The notes beneath the pieces were generated by a model. The model saw only the letters and a program-made list of their open reading frames with translations. It made no database searches and was not told where the DNA came from. DNA of 64,000 bases from JADKAV01 sp037046735 (GTDB taxonomy: Bacteria > Actinomycetota > Actinomycetes > S36-B12 > UBA10799): NCBI GenBank assembly GCA_037046735.1, contig JBAOHC010000027.1, positions 744,001 to 808,000 of the forward strand. The letters run 5' to 3'. Of the stretch, positions 35,255 to 45,400 are shown in pieces. How positions within the stretch are numbered: the stretch's first letter is position 1; each line of letters opens with the position of its first letter. Position numbers and translations under genes: made by a program.

Positions 35255-35915
35255 GCAGGTCGTGCCGCCAGGCCAGGAAGAATGTCAGTAGCGAAGACTT
35301 AACGTGCGTCCCACCGACATATTCGGCAGGCCTTGCCGCCAGGCCAGCAAGAATGTCAGCAGCGAAGACTTAACCTGCGTCCCACCGACATGCTCGGCAG
35401 GCCTTGCCGCCAGGCCAGCAAGAATGTCAGCAGCGAAGACTTAACCTGCGTCCCACCGACATGCTCGGCAGGCCTTGCCGCCAGGCCAGCAAGAATGTCA
35501 GCAGCGAAGACTTAACGTGCGTCCCAATGACATATTCGGCAGGTCGTGCCGCCAGGCCAGCAAGAATGTCAGCAGCGGAGACTTAACGTGCGTCCCACCG
35601 ACATGTTCGGCAGGCCTTGCCGCCAGGCCAGGGAGAATGTCAGTAGCCGAGACTTAACCTGCGTCCCAATGACATATTCGGCAGGCCTTGCCGCCAGGCC
35701 AGGAAGAATGTCAGCAGCGAAGACTTAACCTGCGTCCCAATGACATATTCGGCAGGCCTTGCCGCCAGGCCAGCAAGAATGTCAGCAGCGAAGACTTAAC
35801 CTGCGTCCCAATGACATGTTCGGCAGGCCTTGCCGCCAGGCCAGCAAGAATGTCAGCAGCGAAGACTTAACGTGCGTCCCAATGACATATTCGGCAGGTC
35901 GTGCCGCCAGGCCAG
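35255..35915. repeat. Tandem array: nine full 71-bp repeats plus a 22-bp partial copy
   Basis: Units begin GCAGG(C/T)C at 35255 and recur every 71 bp exactly, at 35326, 35397, 35468, 35539, 35610, 35681, 35752, 35823 and 35894 (partial). Units 2 and 3 are identical; the others differ at only about ten positions. Each contains an imperfect hairpin: GACAT at the left and ATGTC at the right, extended to TGACAT(A)TTC with GAATGTCA in many units, and an inner GGC-A-GGC with GCCGCC. A 27-bp linker (GCAGCGAAGACTTAAC...) joins units. Because 71 is not a multiple of three, and TAA recurs in one frame, this is not coding. It lies between the transporter and the S8 protease genes. Confidence 0.95.
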
Positions 35916-36032
35916 TCGGCGAGCTCCGCTGGGTCGCACGTCCAGACGCCGAACGCAGATGGGCCTGCGCGAAACGCGCTCATACGCACGCCACGGCAGA
36001 CAGGTCCAAAGACGGGCGACGTTGGGCGGGGG

Positions 36033-36974
36033 TTACAGCCTGCCGACGAAGAGCAGGCGGTTCACGGTACCGGGGTCAACCCCGGTCAACGCATCCTTGG
36101 TCGAGGTCCGGACCAGCCAGCGCCGCACCTTCGCCGGGCTGGCCAACGGGTGTCGCTGCAGGTAGAGGGCAACCGCCCCGCTGACGAACGGAGTGGCCCA
36201 GGACGTGGCGCCCACGAACCGGTAGCGGATCACCCCACCGTCGAGCAGGACCGACGTGATGTCTTTCCCGGGCGCCCAGATGTCCACGCACGAGCCCTGG
36301 TTGGACCCGCTCCATGCCCGGTCGCGTTGTGTGCTGGCGGCCACGGTGATCACCGCCGGGATGTGCGCCGGGGACTTAAAACAGGAATCCGCGCCCTCAT
36401 TGCCCGCTGCCGCCACCACCGGAATGCCGCTGTCGATCAGGCGTCCCACGGCCCGGTCGAGACGGACGGACCGCTTGAAGGTCAAAGACATGTTGACGAC
36501 CGCGGGCCGCGCGGCATTGACCCGAATCCAGTTCAGCGCGTCGATCACCGCCCGCCGCTGTTGGGCGACAGTCATCGTCGACCCGCCCTCACTGCACCCC
36601 AGTGCCTGCAGTTCTACCAGCGTGGCAGCAGGCGCGACGCCGGTGCGCGTGCCCCCGACGATGCCCGCGACAAACGTCCCGTGCGACACACCGCTCTCGT
36701 CCGCGCAGTCGGAGACCGCCGTTCCCGTGAAGTTGCGCCCCAGCGACGCCCGGCCCCCGAATTGGGAATTGTCCACGTCCAGCCCGGTATCGATGAGGTA
36801 CACGGTCACCCCGCTACCATCGGCCGCGGGCGTGTAGGAGTCGTTGAGCGGAAACCCCCGCTGGTCGATCCGGTCCAGCCCCCACCCGGGCAACGGGACG
36901 GCCGAGGCTGGCGCGGCGGCGGCCAGCACTCCCACGGCGACGAGCGCCCCCACCCACTTGTTGCGACCTGACAC
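36033..36974 (-). CDS. Secreted S8 (subtilisin-like) serine protease
   Basis: A 313-residue protease starting at a GTG preceded by GGAGGTGG. A signal peptide (LVAVGVLAAAAPASA-V, cut near residue 25) is followed at once by the catalytic domain. The triad is Asp62 (LIDTGLD), His98 (GVSHGTFVAG) and Ser258 (GATSWATPFVSG); the oxyanion Asn192 is in AAAGNEGAD. The Met in GTSMATP is replaced by Trp. The typical I9 inhibitor propeptide is absent, which is unusual for this family; the protease may be processed differently. It may be transcribed with the LysR gene 32 nt upstream. Confidence 0.92.
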   Translation of the reverse strand: MSGRNKWVGALVAVGVLAAAAPASAVPLPGWGLDRIDQRGFPLNDSYTPAADGSGVTVYLIDTGLDVDNSQFGGRASLGRNFTGTAVSDCADESGVSHGTFVAGIVGGTRTGVAPAATLVELQALGCSEGGSTMTVAQQRRAVIDALNWIRVNAARPAVVNMSLTFKRSVRLDRAVGRLIDSGIPVVAAAGNEGADSCFKSPAHIPAVITVAASTQRDRAWSGSNQGSCVDIWAPGKDITSVLLDGGVIRYRFVGATSWATPFVSGAVALYLQRHPLASPAKVRRWLVRTSTKDALTGVDPGTVNRLLFVGRL

Positions 36975-37006
36975 GATCCACCTCCACTCTTGGGATGCCC
37001 CGAAGG

Positions 37007-37921
37007 TTACTCGCGGATGCCGCTGGCGCCCAGCCCCTGGCGGGCGGCCGCCCGGGCAGCGTCCACCACACCAGCGACCGTAGGTGACACCTCACCCGCA
37101 CGGACGGCCAGCACCAGCTCCGTCTCGAACGCGACATCGGACAGTGGCCGGTACACCACCCCCTCAACGGCCAACGATCGGACCGGTTCCGGCACCAGAG
37201 CCACCCCGATCCCGGCCGCTACGAAGGCGACGAGCGTGGCCGTCTCGCGCACTTCGATCACCTCGACCGGTTGGAACCCGACACTGCGACACACCGCCAT
37301 GACGGCGTCGTACATCACGGAGCGGTGCCCGGAGGGATGGGTCACGAACACCTCCGCGGCGAGGTCGCGCACCGCCACATCCTCCCGATCCGCCAGCGCG
37401 TGGTCGGCGGGCAGGGCCGCGACGAGCCGTTCGGAGCGCAGCCAGTGGATCCGAAGGGAAGGATCGCGCGTGGGGTCGCGCAGCACGGCGACATCCACGC
37501 GCCGTTCCCGCAGATCGACCTCCAAGCCAGGGCTGAGTTGCTCGCCGAACAGCTCGAGGCGCACTGCAGGACTGTGCGCCCGCACGGCGCGGGACAGCCG
37601 CGGCAGCAAGTCGTAGGTGGCGGTGCCGACGAATCCCACCGCCACCCGCCCGGCCAAACCTGCGGCCAGCAATCGCATCTCCTGCTCCGCACGGTCGACC
37701 TCGGCCAGGATGGCCCGGGCCCGCGGCATGAAGGCCTGGCCCGCCTGGGTCAGTTCGACGCGCCGCGTCGAGCGGCGCAGCAACTGGGCACCGAGTTCGC
37801 GTTCGAGCCGCTTGATCTGCTGCGATACGGCGGGTTGCGCGATCATCAGCAGGTCGGCGGCGCGGCTGAAACTCGATTGCTCGGCCACAGTGACGAATGA
37901 GCGCACGGCCGTCAGATCCAT
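37007..37921 (-). CDS. LysR-family transcriptional regulator
   Basis: A 304-residue regulator with the N-terminal winged helix-turn-helix (MDLTAVRSFVTVAEQSSFSR, then QPAVSQQIKRLERELG) and a periplasmic-binding-like effector domain. It is divergent from the thiolase/CoA-transferase operon at 37991 with only about 70 bp between, the standard arrangement of LysR activators with their target operon. The effector is probably an aromatic-catabolism intermediate, but that is inference from context. Confidence 0.92.
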   Translation of the reverse strand: MDLTAVRSFVTVAEQSSFSRAADLLMIAQPAVSQQIKRLERELGAQLLRRSTRRVELTQAGQAFMPRARAILAEVDRAEQEMRLLAAGLAGRVAVGFVGTATYDLLPRLSRAVRAHSPAVRLELFGEQLSPGLEVDLRERRVDVAVLRDPTRDPSLRIHWLRSERLVAALPADHALADREDVAVRDLAAEVFVTHPSGHRSVMYDAVMAVCRSVGFQPVEVIEVRETATLVAFVAAGIGVALVPEPVRSLAVEGVVYRPLSDVAFETELVLAVRAGEVSPTVAGVVDAARAAARQGLGASGIRE

Positions 37922-37990
37922 GCATACATGTTATCAATCTATGCCGATTCAATATTGGACGCGATGAGTGTGTCCGCCTACCCTCATGAC

Positions 37991-39172
37991 ATGGCCCAGT
38001 CCTACCTCTATGCAGCAGCCCGCACCCCTTTCGGACGTTTCGCAGGCGCCCTGGCCGGCGTGCGCCCAGACGATCTCGCGGCGACCGCGCTGACCGGCGC
38101 CCTCGCCAAAGTGCCCAACCTGGACCCCAGCGCCATCGATGATGTCGTTTGGGGCTGCGCCAATCAGGCCGGTGAGGACAACCGCAACGTCGGCCGAATG
38201 GCAGTGCTGCTTGCCGGTCTGCCGACCTCCGTGCCGGCGACCACGATCAACAGACTGTGCGGATCATCGCTGGATGCGGCGATCGCCGCCTCGCGCGCCA
38301 TCGAGTCCGGCGACGCCGACGTCGTCGTGGCCGGCGGCGTGGAGTCCATGACCCGGGCGCCCTGGGTGCTGCCCAAACCCTCGCGGGCCTTCCCCGCCGG
38401 CAACACCGAGGCCGTATCCACCACACTGGGCTGGCGGCTGGTCAACCCGCAGATGCCATCGGAATGGACGGTGTCCCTGGGCCACGCCAACGAGGGTGTC
38501 GCTGCGCGGCTGGGCATCTCGCGCGAACGCCAGGACACCTTCGCCGCTCATTCCCACGCCCTGGCGGCTACGGCGTGGGCTGACGGGTTCTACGACGACC
38601 TAGTCGTCCCCGTACCCGGCGTGGACCTGGCGCGCGATGAGAGCATCCGTCCGACGACGACTGCTGCCACCTTGGCCGGCCTCAAACCAGCCTTCGCCGC
38701 GGCGGGCAGCATCACCGCCGGCAACGCGTCCCCGCTCAACGACGGGGCCAGCGCAGTTGTGCTCGGCAGCGAGGCGGCCGCGCAGATGCTTGGCCGTGAC
38801 CCGCAGGCGCGGATCGCCGGTCGCGCAGCACATGCCCTGGATCCGCAGGACTTCGGCCTGGCACCCATCGAGGCCGCGAACCGGGCTCTGCAGCGCGCCG
38901 GAATCTCCTGGTCGGATGTGGGCGCGGTGGAACTCAACGAGGCCTTCGCCGTGCAATCCCTGGCTTGCATCGACGCCTGGGGCATCGACCCGGAGATCGT
39001 CAACAACCGCGGCGGCGCCATCGCGATCGGGCATCCGCTCGGCGCCTCCGGCGGACGGATCCTGGGCACCCTCAGCGCTCGACTACAGGAGTCCGGACAG
39101 CGATGGGGTGTGGCCGCGATCTGCATCGGCGTCGGGCAGGGCCTGGCCGTGGTGCTGGAGAACGTGGCATGA
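37991..39172 (+). CDS. pcaF: Thiolase, probably beta-ketoadipyl-CoA thiolase
   Basis: 393 residues from the ATG at 37991; an ATG at 37964 is also in frame, but starting here puts the catalytic cysteine at Cys90 (NRLCGSSLDAA), typical of the family. The other active-site residues are in AIGHPLGASGGR (His) and CIGVGQG (Cys). The last motif is normally CIGGGQG. It cleaves a 3-oxoacyl-CoA to acetyl-CoA plus shortened acyl-CoA. The adjoining CoA-transferase subunits and LysR gene suggest the final steps of the beta-ketoadipate pathway. Its stop overlaps the next start as ATGA. Confidence 0.88.
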   Translation: MAQSYLYAAARTPFGRFAGALAGVRPDDLAATALTGALAKVPNLDPSAIDDVVWGCANQAGEDNRNVGRMAVLLAGLPTSVPATTINRLCGSSLDAAIAASRAIESGDADVVVAGGVESMTRAPWVLPKPSRAFPAGNTEAVSTTLGWRLVNPQMPSEWTVSLGHANEGVAARLGISRERQDTFAAHSHALAATAWADGFYDDLVVPVPGVDLARDESIRPTTTAATLAGLKPAFAAAGSITAGNASPLNDGASAVVLGSEAAAQMLGRDPQARIAGRAAHALDPQDFGLAPIEAANRALQRAGISWSDVGAVELNEAFAVQSLACIDAWGIDPEIVNNRGGAIAIGHPLGASGGRILGTLSARLQESGQRWGVAAICIGVGQGLAVVLENVA

Positions 39173-39840
39173 CCGCCGCGATCTGCCCATCGGCCGCCGA
39201 CGCGGTGGCCGGCATCCGGGATGGCTCGACAGTGCTGATCAGCGGTTTCGGCATGGCCGGGATGCCGGTGCAACTGATCGACGCGCTGATCGCCCAAGGG
39301 GCGGGCGACCTCACCGTGGTGTCGAACAACGCGGGCAACGCCGAGACGGGGCTGGCTGCACTGCTGGCCAAGGGGCGCGTCCGCAAGATGATCTGCTCCT
39401 TCCCCCGCCAGCACGATTCCTGGGTCTTCGACGACTTGTACCGGGCGGGCAGGATCGAACTCGAGGTCGTGCCGCAAGGCACCCTGGCCGAACGCATGCG
39501 CGCCGCGGGCGCCGGCATCCCCGCCTTCTTCAGCCCCACAGGCGCCGGCACTCTGCTGGGTGAGGGCAAGCAGACCCGTGAGTTCGGCGGCAGGGCGCAC
39601 GTGCTGGAGTCGGCGTTGCACGGCGACGTCGCGCTCATCGGCGCCCACATCGCCGACCGGATGGGAAACGTCGTCTACCGAAAGACCGCCCGGAACTTCG
39701 GCCCCGTCATGGCCACTGCAGCTCAGACCACGATCGTGCAGGTCCACCACGTCGTCGAGACCGGTGACCTCGATCCGGAAGCGATCATCACACCGTCGAT
39801 ATTCGTCAACCGCGTGGTGGCGGTAGGAGGCCCGGCATGA
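39169..39840 (+). CDS. pcaI: 3-oxoacid CoA-transferase subunit A
   Basis: 223 residues, complete. Family I CoA-transferase alpha-subunit features: TVLISGFGMAGMPVQLIDAL, NNAGNAETGLAALL, SFPRQHDSW and ARNFGPVMATAA. It forms a heterotetramer with the subunit B encoded next, overlapping by ATGA at both ends. In this operon it would transfer CoA from succinyl-CoA to 3-oxoadipate to feed the thiolase; acetoacetate is an alternative substrate, because alpha subunits do not distinguish these by sequence. Confidence 0.88.
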   Translation: MTAAICPSAADAVAGIRDGSTVLISGFGMAGMPVQLIDALIAQGAGDLTVVSNNAGNAETGLAALLAKGRVRKMICSFPRQHDSWVFDDLYRAGRIELEVVPQGTLAERMRAAGAGIPAFFSPTGAGTLLGEGKQTREFGGRAHVLESALHGDVALIGAHIADRMGNVVYRKTARNFGPVMATAAQTTIVQVHHVVETGDLDPEAIITPSIFVNRVVAVGGPA

Positions 39841-40472
39841 GTTTGAACAAGAACGAGATGGCCGCGGTGATCGCTCGGGACATTCCCGCCGGGTCGTACG
39901 TGAACCTCGGGATCGGCCAGCCGACGCTGGTCGCCGATCACCTGGCACCGGGATCCGGGGTCGTCCTGCACACCGAGAACGGCATGCTCAACATGGGTCC
40001 GGCCGCCGTCGGTGAGCAGATCGATCGCGACCTCACCAACGCCGGCAAGATCCCGGTCACCGAGCTGCCTGGATGTTCGTACTTCCATCACGCCGATTCG
40101 TTCGCGATGATGCGCGGCGGGCACATCGATGTGTGCGTGATGGGCGCTTTTCAGGTGTCCGCCCGCGGCGACCTGGCCAACTGGCATACCGGCGCACCCG
40201 ACGCCATCCCGGCTGTGGGGGGCGCCATGGACCTGGCGACCGGCGCACGGCGAGTGTTCGTGATGATGACCCTGCTGGCCAAGGACGGCAGCCGCAAGCT
40301 CGTGCCCTCGTGCACCTACCCACTGACGGGCGTGCGCTGCGTCGATCGCGTGTACACCGACCTCGCGACCTTCGAGATCACCTCCGAGGGGGTGCTGGTC
40401 ACCGCCACCTACGGGCCCAGTTTCGCCGACCTGGTCGAGATGCTCGATGTCCCGCTGGTGGATGCCACGTAA
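39837..40472 (+). CDS. pcaJ: 3-oxoacid CoA-transferase subunit B
   Basis: 211 residues. It carries the CoA-transferase beta-subunit core YVNLGIGQPTLVADHL and the catalytic glutamate in HTENGML, then FAMMRGGHIDVCVMGAFQVS. It pairs with the A subunit upstream (4-nt overlap). A strong hairpin terminator follows 15 bp after the stop, ending the thiolase-transferase operon. Confidence 0.9.
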   Translation: MSLNKNEMAAVIARDIPAGSYVNLGIGQPTLVADHLAPGSGVVLHTENGMLNMGPAAVGEQIDRDLTNAGKIPVTELPGCSYFHHADSFAMMRGGHIDVCVMGAFQVSARGDLANWHTGAPDAIPAVGGAMDLATGARRVFVMMTLLAKDGSRKLVPSCTYPLTGVRCVDRVYTDLATFEITSEGVLVTATYGPSFADLVEMLDVPLVDAT

Positions 40473-40487
40473 CCAGCGACGCAAGGA

Positions 40488-40522
40488 AGGACCCCGGCTC
40501 ACCCTCATCAAGCCGGGGTCCT
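40488..40522. terminator. Bidirectional intrinsic terminator
   Basis: AGGACCCCGGCT (40488-40499) and AGCCGGGGTCCT (40511-40522) are exact reverse complements over 12 bp with an 11-nt loop. It lies between the convergent CoA-transferase and M23 peptidase genes and could serve both. T-runs are weak. Confidence 0.85.
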
Positions 40523-40575
40523 CAAACCGTCGACCGCCCCCTCAGAGCGGCCAACGGGGTCATCGGGTGGCCACG

Positions 40576-41103
40576 TCACATGGCCAGGTGCTTCGCCGGA
40601 TCCACGGGGGTCCGGTTCTTGCTGATCTCGAAGTGCAGGTGGGGGCCGGTTGAATTGCCGGTGTTGCCCAGGTCGCCGATGTGCTCACCACGGGCCACCG
40701 TCTGACCCCTACGCACCTCGATGCTGGACAGGTGCGCGTACAGGCTGCGGGTTCCGTCGCCGTGAGCGACCTCGATCATGTTGCCGTAGGCACCAACCGG
40801 GCCCGACGCGACGACCTTGCCGTCGTCCACGGCAACGATGGGGGTGCCCATGGGGGCAGCAAAGTCCAGCCCCGTGTGCCGCCCGGAACTCCAGTAGGGG
40901 CCACTGCGACCGAAGGTGGCCGAGATCGTGTAGTTGCTGGTCGGCACCTGCAGGCCTTCGGCCTCGGCCGCGGCCTTGAAGTTCACATCGTGCCCCATGA
41001 AGTCCATCCCGGCTTCGGGAACGGCGGCAGTTGCGGGGGTAGCGGCAAAGCCAAGCGCGGCGGTGGCCGTGAGGGCGGCGATCGCGAACACTGAGGTCTT
41101 CAT
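40576..41103 (-). CDS. Secreted M23-family (LytM) peptidase
   Basis: A 175-residue exported peptidoglycan endopeptidase. A signal peptide (VFAIAALTATAALGFAATPATA-A) precedes a short linker and the M23 domain, with the zinc ligands His76 and Asp80 (RHTGLDFAAP) and His157 in PHLHFE; His124 in LYAHLS is the fourth family motif. All are intact, so it should be active. It probably trims peptide cross-links during growth or division. A palindrome TCACATC...GGTGTGA near 41174-41194 lies upstream and might be an operator, though this is speculative. Confidence 0.92.
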   Translation of the reverse strand: MKTSVFAIAALTATAALGFAATPATAAVPEAGMDFMGHDVNFKAAAEAEGLQVPTSNYTISATFGRSGPYWSSGRHTGLDFAAPMGTPIVAVDDGKVVASGPVGAYGNMIEVAHGDGTRSLYAHLSSIEVRRGQTVARGEHIGDLGNTGNSTGPHLHFEISKNRTPVDPAKHLAM

Positions 41104-41264
41104 GAGGGGATTTCCTTCTTCCGCCCGGTGAGGGGTTTTCCGGACAGGTCAGTGATCCCCGAACTGCGCGCGCTTCACACCAGAAAACGATGTGATCTGA
41201 GGAACACCTGCGGCGCTTGCCCCACATGGCACGGATCCGCGTCGATCGGCGAGCGCAATCCGCC

Positions 41265-42194
41265 CTACTCCAGGGTCCCCGCGTTGCGCATGCCGAACGG
41301 CACGTGCACAGACGGCGCAAATCGCCGAGTCGATGTCAGGTGCGAGGTCTGGTCGTCGAAGTAGATGTGCGGACGCAGCACCTCGACGACATTGCCCTTG
41401 TCCGCACCGGCCAGGAAGAACATGTCGTCCACCTCCACGCCCCAGGTGCGCAGCGTGTTGATGGCACGTTCGTGGGCGGGAACGCTGCGAGCGGTGATCA
41501 CTGCCACGCGCAGTCGCCCCGGGCCTCCGAGCACCTCTCGCTCCTTGCGCTGCAAGGCGGCAACGCCGGTGAGGAATCCTTGCAGGGGGCCGGGGTTGTG
41601 CGGCACGGACAGCCGCTGCGCCTCATGATGCTGGAACCCGGCGATACCCCCGGCCGCGAAAGCCTCCTCGGCCTCATCATCGGCAAGCACCCCGTCGAAG
41701 TCGAAGGCGATGCGCACCCCCTCGTCCTCGGCATCATCAGCATGGGCCGAGGCCAGCACCTGACCCGCCGGGACTCCCGCCTGGATGGCCGCACGTACCG
41801 AGGCTTCATCCCAACTCAGGAACAGTGACACCCCGAACGCCGGGCAGTAGGCGAAGGGAGCGGCGCCCGACGTGAACACCGCGCGGATGACCGGCAGGCC
41901 ATAGTGCTCGACGCTGCGCATGATGCGCAGGCCCGTGACGGCACTGTTGCGCGACATCACGATCACGTCCACCAACGGGTCGTCGACACGACTGGGGTCG
42001 AGGTAGTTCAGCTTGAGCATCCGTGAGATGAACGGCATCGCCACCCCCGCCGGCAGCGGATCGTCGAGGTGCTCGTCCTGGAATCTGTGATACGCCTGCG
42101 GACCCTCCTCGAGGAACACCGCATCCGGCTTGCGTAGGTCGAAGAGCGCACTGGACGCCACCCCGATGACAAGCCGGTCGGACGTGTCGTTCAC
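41265..42194 (-). CDS. 5'-nucleotidase (cN-I-like family)
   Basis: A 309-residue HAD-fold nucleotidase. It opens with VIGVASSALFDL and has the nucleophile motif IAFDFDGVLADDEAE, then AVITARSVPAHERA and a C-terminal IYFDDQTSHL, matching bacterial members of the 5_nucleotid family related to cytosolic 5'-nucleotidase I. It would dephosphorylate nucleoside monophosphates. Divergent from recC, about 200 bp apart. Confidence 0.85.
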   Translation of the reverse strand: MNDTSDRLVIGVASSALFDLRKPDAVFLEEGPQAYHRFQDEHLDDPLPAGVAMPFISRMLKLNYLDPSRVDDPLVDVIVMSRNSAVTGLRIMRSVEHYGLPVIRAVFTSGAAPFAYCPAFGVSLFLSWDEASVRAAIQAGVPAGQVLASAHADDAEDEGVRIAFDFDGVLADDEAEEAFAAGGIAGFQHHEAQRLSVPHNPGPLQGFLTGVAALQRKEREVLGGPGRLRVAVITARSVPAHERAINTLRTWGVEVDDMFFLAGADKGNVVEVLRPHIYFDDQTSHLTSTRRFAPSVHVPFGMRNAGTLE

Positions 42195-42401
42195 CGTGGC
42201 GATGCTACTCCGGCGGGGCCGACAGTGCTGTGCTGCTGAGTTGGAGCCAAGTCATCAGTTCGTCGCGCGCCCGGCTCACCTCCGGTCGCCGTGTCGCGGC
42301 CAGGACTGACGAACCGCTGCAGGGCAACGACAACAGTCCACCCGAAACGTGTCAGAGGTGCGCGCTACCGTGGCAGCGACAAGGAATCGGGGCGAATCTT
42401 C

Positions 42402-45400
42402 TTGGGCGTTCACGTACACCGCAGCGAGCGGACAGACACCTTGCTCGTGGGCCTGGCCGAGCTGCTGCGCACGGTTCCTGACGACCCGTTCACGCCCGAC
42501 ATCGTGGCAGTGCCCACCCCGGGGATCGAGCGGTTCATCTCCCAGGGTCTCGGCCTGCATCTGGGGACCAGCCCCGGCCTCACCGACGGCGTCTGCGCCA
42601 ACGTACTGTTCCCCTCGCCATCAGCAGTCATCGATGGCGTCATCGCGCAGACCAGTGGCATCCCCCGCGACGTCGACCCATGGCTGGCCCAGCGTTTGGT
42701 CTGGCCGCTCTTGGCGGTCATCGACGCCGCCCTGGACGAACCCTGGTGTGAAGCCCCGCGACGCTACTTGGCTGGCCCGCGGGTCGATCGCCGATTCGCA
42801 TTCGCCAGCAGGCTGGCCGGATTGTTCACCGCGTACTCCGCCCAGCGCCCAGATCTACTCCTGGCGTGGGCCGCAGGTCACGACGACGTCGACCCCGACC
42901 TCGCCTGGCAGCCGCAGCTGTGGCGCAGGCTGCGCGAGCAGATCGGCACACCCAGCCCTGCTGAGCGCCTGCACAGCGCATGTGCCGCGATCACCGAGGG
43001 CCCGCACCTGATCGATCTGCCGCAGCGGCTTTCGATCTTCGGGACAAGCCGACTACCCTCCAAACATCTGCAGGTCCTGGGGGCACTCGGCGTTCACCGC
43101 GATGTGCACCTGTGGCTCGCCGATGCCTCCCCCGCTTCGTGGAACCAATTACCCCCGCCGCCGAAGACCCGCCGCCGCGCCGACACATCCGTGTCGACCG
43201 TCGTCCATCCCCTGCTGCGTTCGCTGGGCCGCGACGCCCGCGAGCTGCGGATGAGGCTGTCCTTCGACACCGATGAGTATCTGCCCGCACCGCTGTCCGC
43301 CACCTCCCTGCTGGGCAGGTTGCAGCACCAGATCCGGGACAACACGGCCCCGCTGCCCGCATCACTGGAACCAGCGGACCGGTCGATCACGGTCCACGCC
43401 TGCCACGGTCAGCCTCGGCAGGCCGAAGTCATTCGCGAGGTCGTGCTTGGGCTGCTCGAGTCAGACCCCACGCTGCAGGCCCGGGACATCCTCGTCATGT
43501 GCCCGGATCTGGACGCCTTCGCCCCGCTGCTGTCAGCGGCGTTCACAGCTGCGGACACGACGGCGTCGTTGCGCGTGCGGATCGCTGACCGCACACCCGA
43601 GCAGTCCAACGAGGTCCTCGCCGCGCTGGCCGCTCTGCTCGATCTGGTGACGGGAAGAGCCGAGTTGTCGGCTCTGCTGGACTTCGCCGGCCGGGAGCCG
43701 GTGTCCATGAAGTTCACGTTCGACGAGGACGCGCTGGAGCGTCTTGAGGTGCTCACCGCGCAGGCCGGAATCCGGTGGGGTCTGGACGCAGAGCATCGTT
43801 GCGATTATCAACTGCAGGTGTCCACCGGCACCTGGTCGTGGGGCCTGGACCGACTCCTGCTCGGCGCGGCGCTCTCGGAGGAGGGCCTGCCGCTGCTCGC
43901 GGGGGTCCTGCCCGTCGACGACGTACAAAGCGCCGACATCGCCCTGGTCGGCCGCCTGGCGGAGCTGGTGAACCGCCTGCAACAGGTGCGCACCACACTG
44001 CGGGGCCGACACCCGATCGAGGCGTGGCGCCGGATTCTCGCCGACATCGTCGACGACTTCATGCACGTGGTGGGACCTGATGCGTGGCAGGTGCCCAATG
44101 CTCTGGGCGCCCTGGCCGGATTGACGGACACCGCCGGCCCCTACGCCACGACGGTCACCCTGTCCTTGGCCGACATCCGATGGCTGCTGCGGGCACTGCT
44201 GACTGGCAGGCCGACGCGTTCCAACTTCCGTTCCGGCGACCTCACCGTGTGCGGCTTGGCCCCCATGCGCTCGGTGCCGCACCGAGTGATCTGCCTGGTG
44301 GGCATGGACGACGCGGTGTTCCCCCGCAGCCTCACCCCCGACGGTGACGACGCCCTGGCCCGCGATCCTCACCTTGGTGAGCGCGATGTCCACAGTGAGG
44401 ACCGGCAGGTACTGCTCGACGCCATCATGGCGGCCGTCGATCATCTGGTCATCACGTACACCGGGGCGGATGACCGGACCAACCAGCCCCGCCCACCATG
44501 TGTTCCACTCAGCGATCTGCTCGACACCCTCGACACCATGACCCATGGCGCGGCGCGCGAACAGCTCCGGATCACCCACCCACTGCAGCCCTTCGATGCA
44601 CGCAACTTCACCGGCGGGACCCTGGGCCAGCCGGGCCCGTTCAGTCACGACGTGGGCGCGTTGGCCGCTGCCCGGCAGGCGGTGCGACCGCGCCACCCGG
44701 CCCCGTCGCTGCTGGTCACGCAGATCGCTGACGTGACGATCACGGACCTCTCCCCGCGCGAACTGGGGACGTTCCTGTGCTCACCGATCGCCACGTTCGT
44801 GAGATCGCGGCTGGGCATCTCACTGCGCGGCGAGGACGATCCGCCGCCCGAGCAGATTCCGATCGCCCTCGATGGCCTGGGGCGCTGGCAGGTCGGCGAG
44901 CGCGCGCTGCGACTACTCAACCGCGGAGAACCCGTGGCGGCCGTGGCAGCGGCCGAGCGGGCACGCGGACAACTGCCGCCGGGTGCACTGGGTGTCGAGG
45001 TACTCACAGAGGTCGGCCGCGACGCCTCCGGTGTGGCCAGTCGCTACGCGGCCCTGCGATCCGGCGATCCCCGCCAGGTCGGGGTGGACATCGACACCGG
45101 CAACGGCGTCCGCATTGTCGGGGCCGTCCCGGACGTCTACGGCCAGCACCTCGTGCGCGCCACCTTCTCCAAGTCCAAACCCCGCGATGAGTTGCGCCTG
45201 TGGCCGGACCTGCTGGCCCTGGCGGTCACTGACCCGCAGAGCCGCTGGCAGGCCCACATGGTCACCAAGAACGGCGGGGTGACGCTGACTGCCCCGCCAG
45301 CGCCGGAGGCTCTGGAGATCCTGGTCTCATTGATCGATCTGTATCGTGCCGGCCTGCGCTCACCCCTGCCCTTGCCGGCGGCGACCAGCCATTCCTACGC

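Noticed and set aside
35255..35915. 71-bp periodic repeats as a CRISPR array
   Set aside because: Spacers are as conserved as the rest; there is no repeat/unique spacer alternation and no cas gene nearby.
35333..36184. Open frames encoding apparent protein repeats across the 71-bp array
   Set aside because: 71 is not a multiple of three, so each unit shifts the frame; the frames end at recurring TAA codons and have no ribosome binding site.
41104..41264. c-di-AMP (ydaO) riboswitch upstream of the M23 peptidase
   Set aside because: Such riboswitches are common before peptidoglycan hydrolase genes in actinobacteria, but I do not see the conserved core sequences here.
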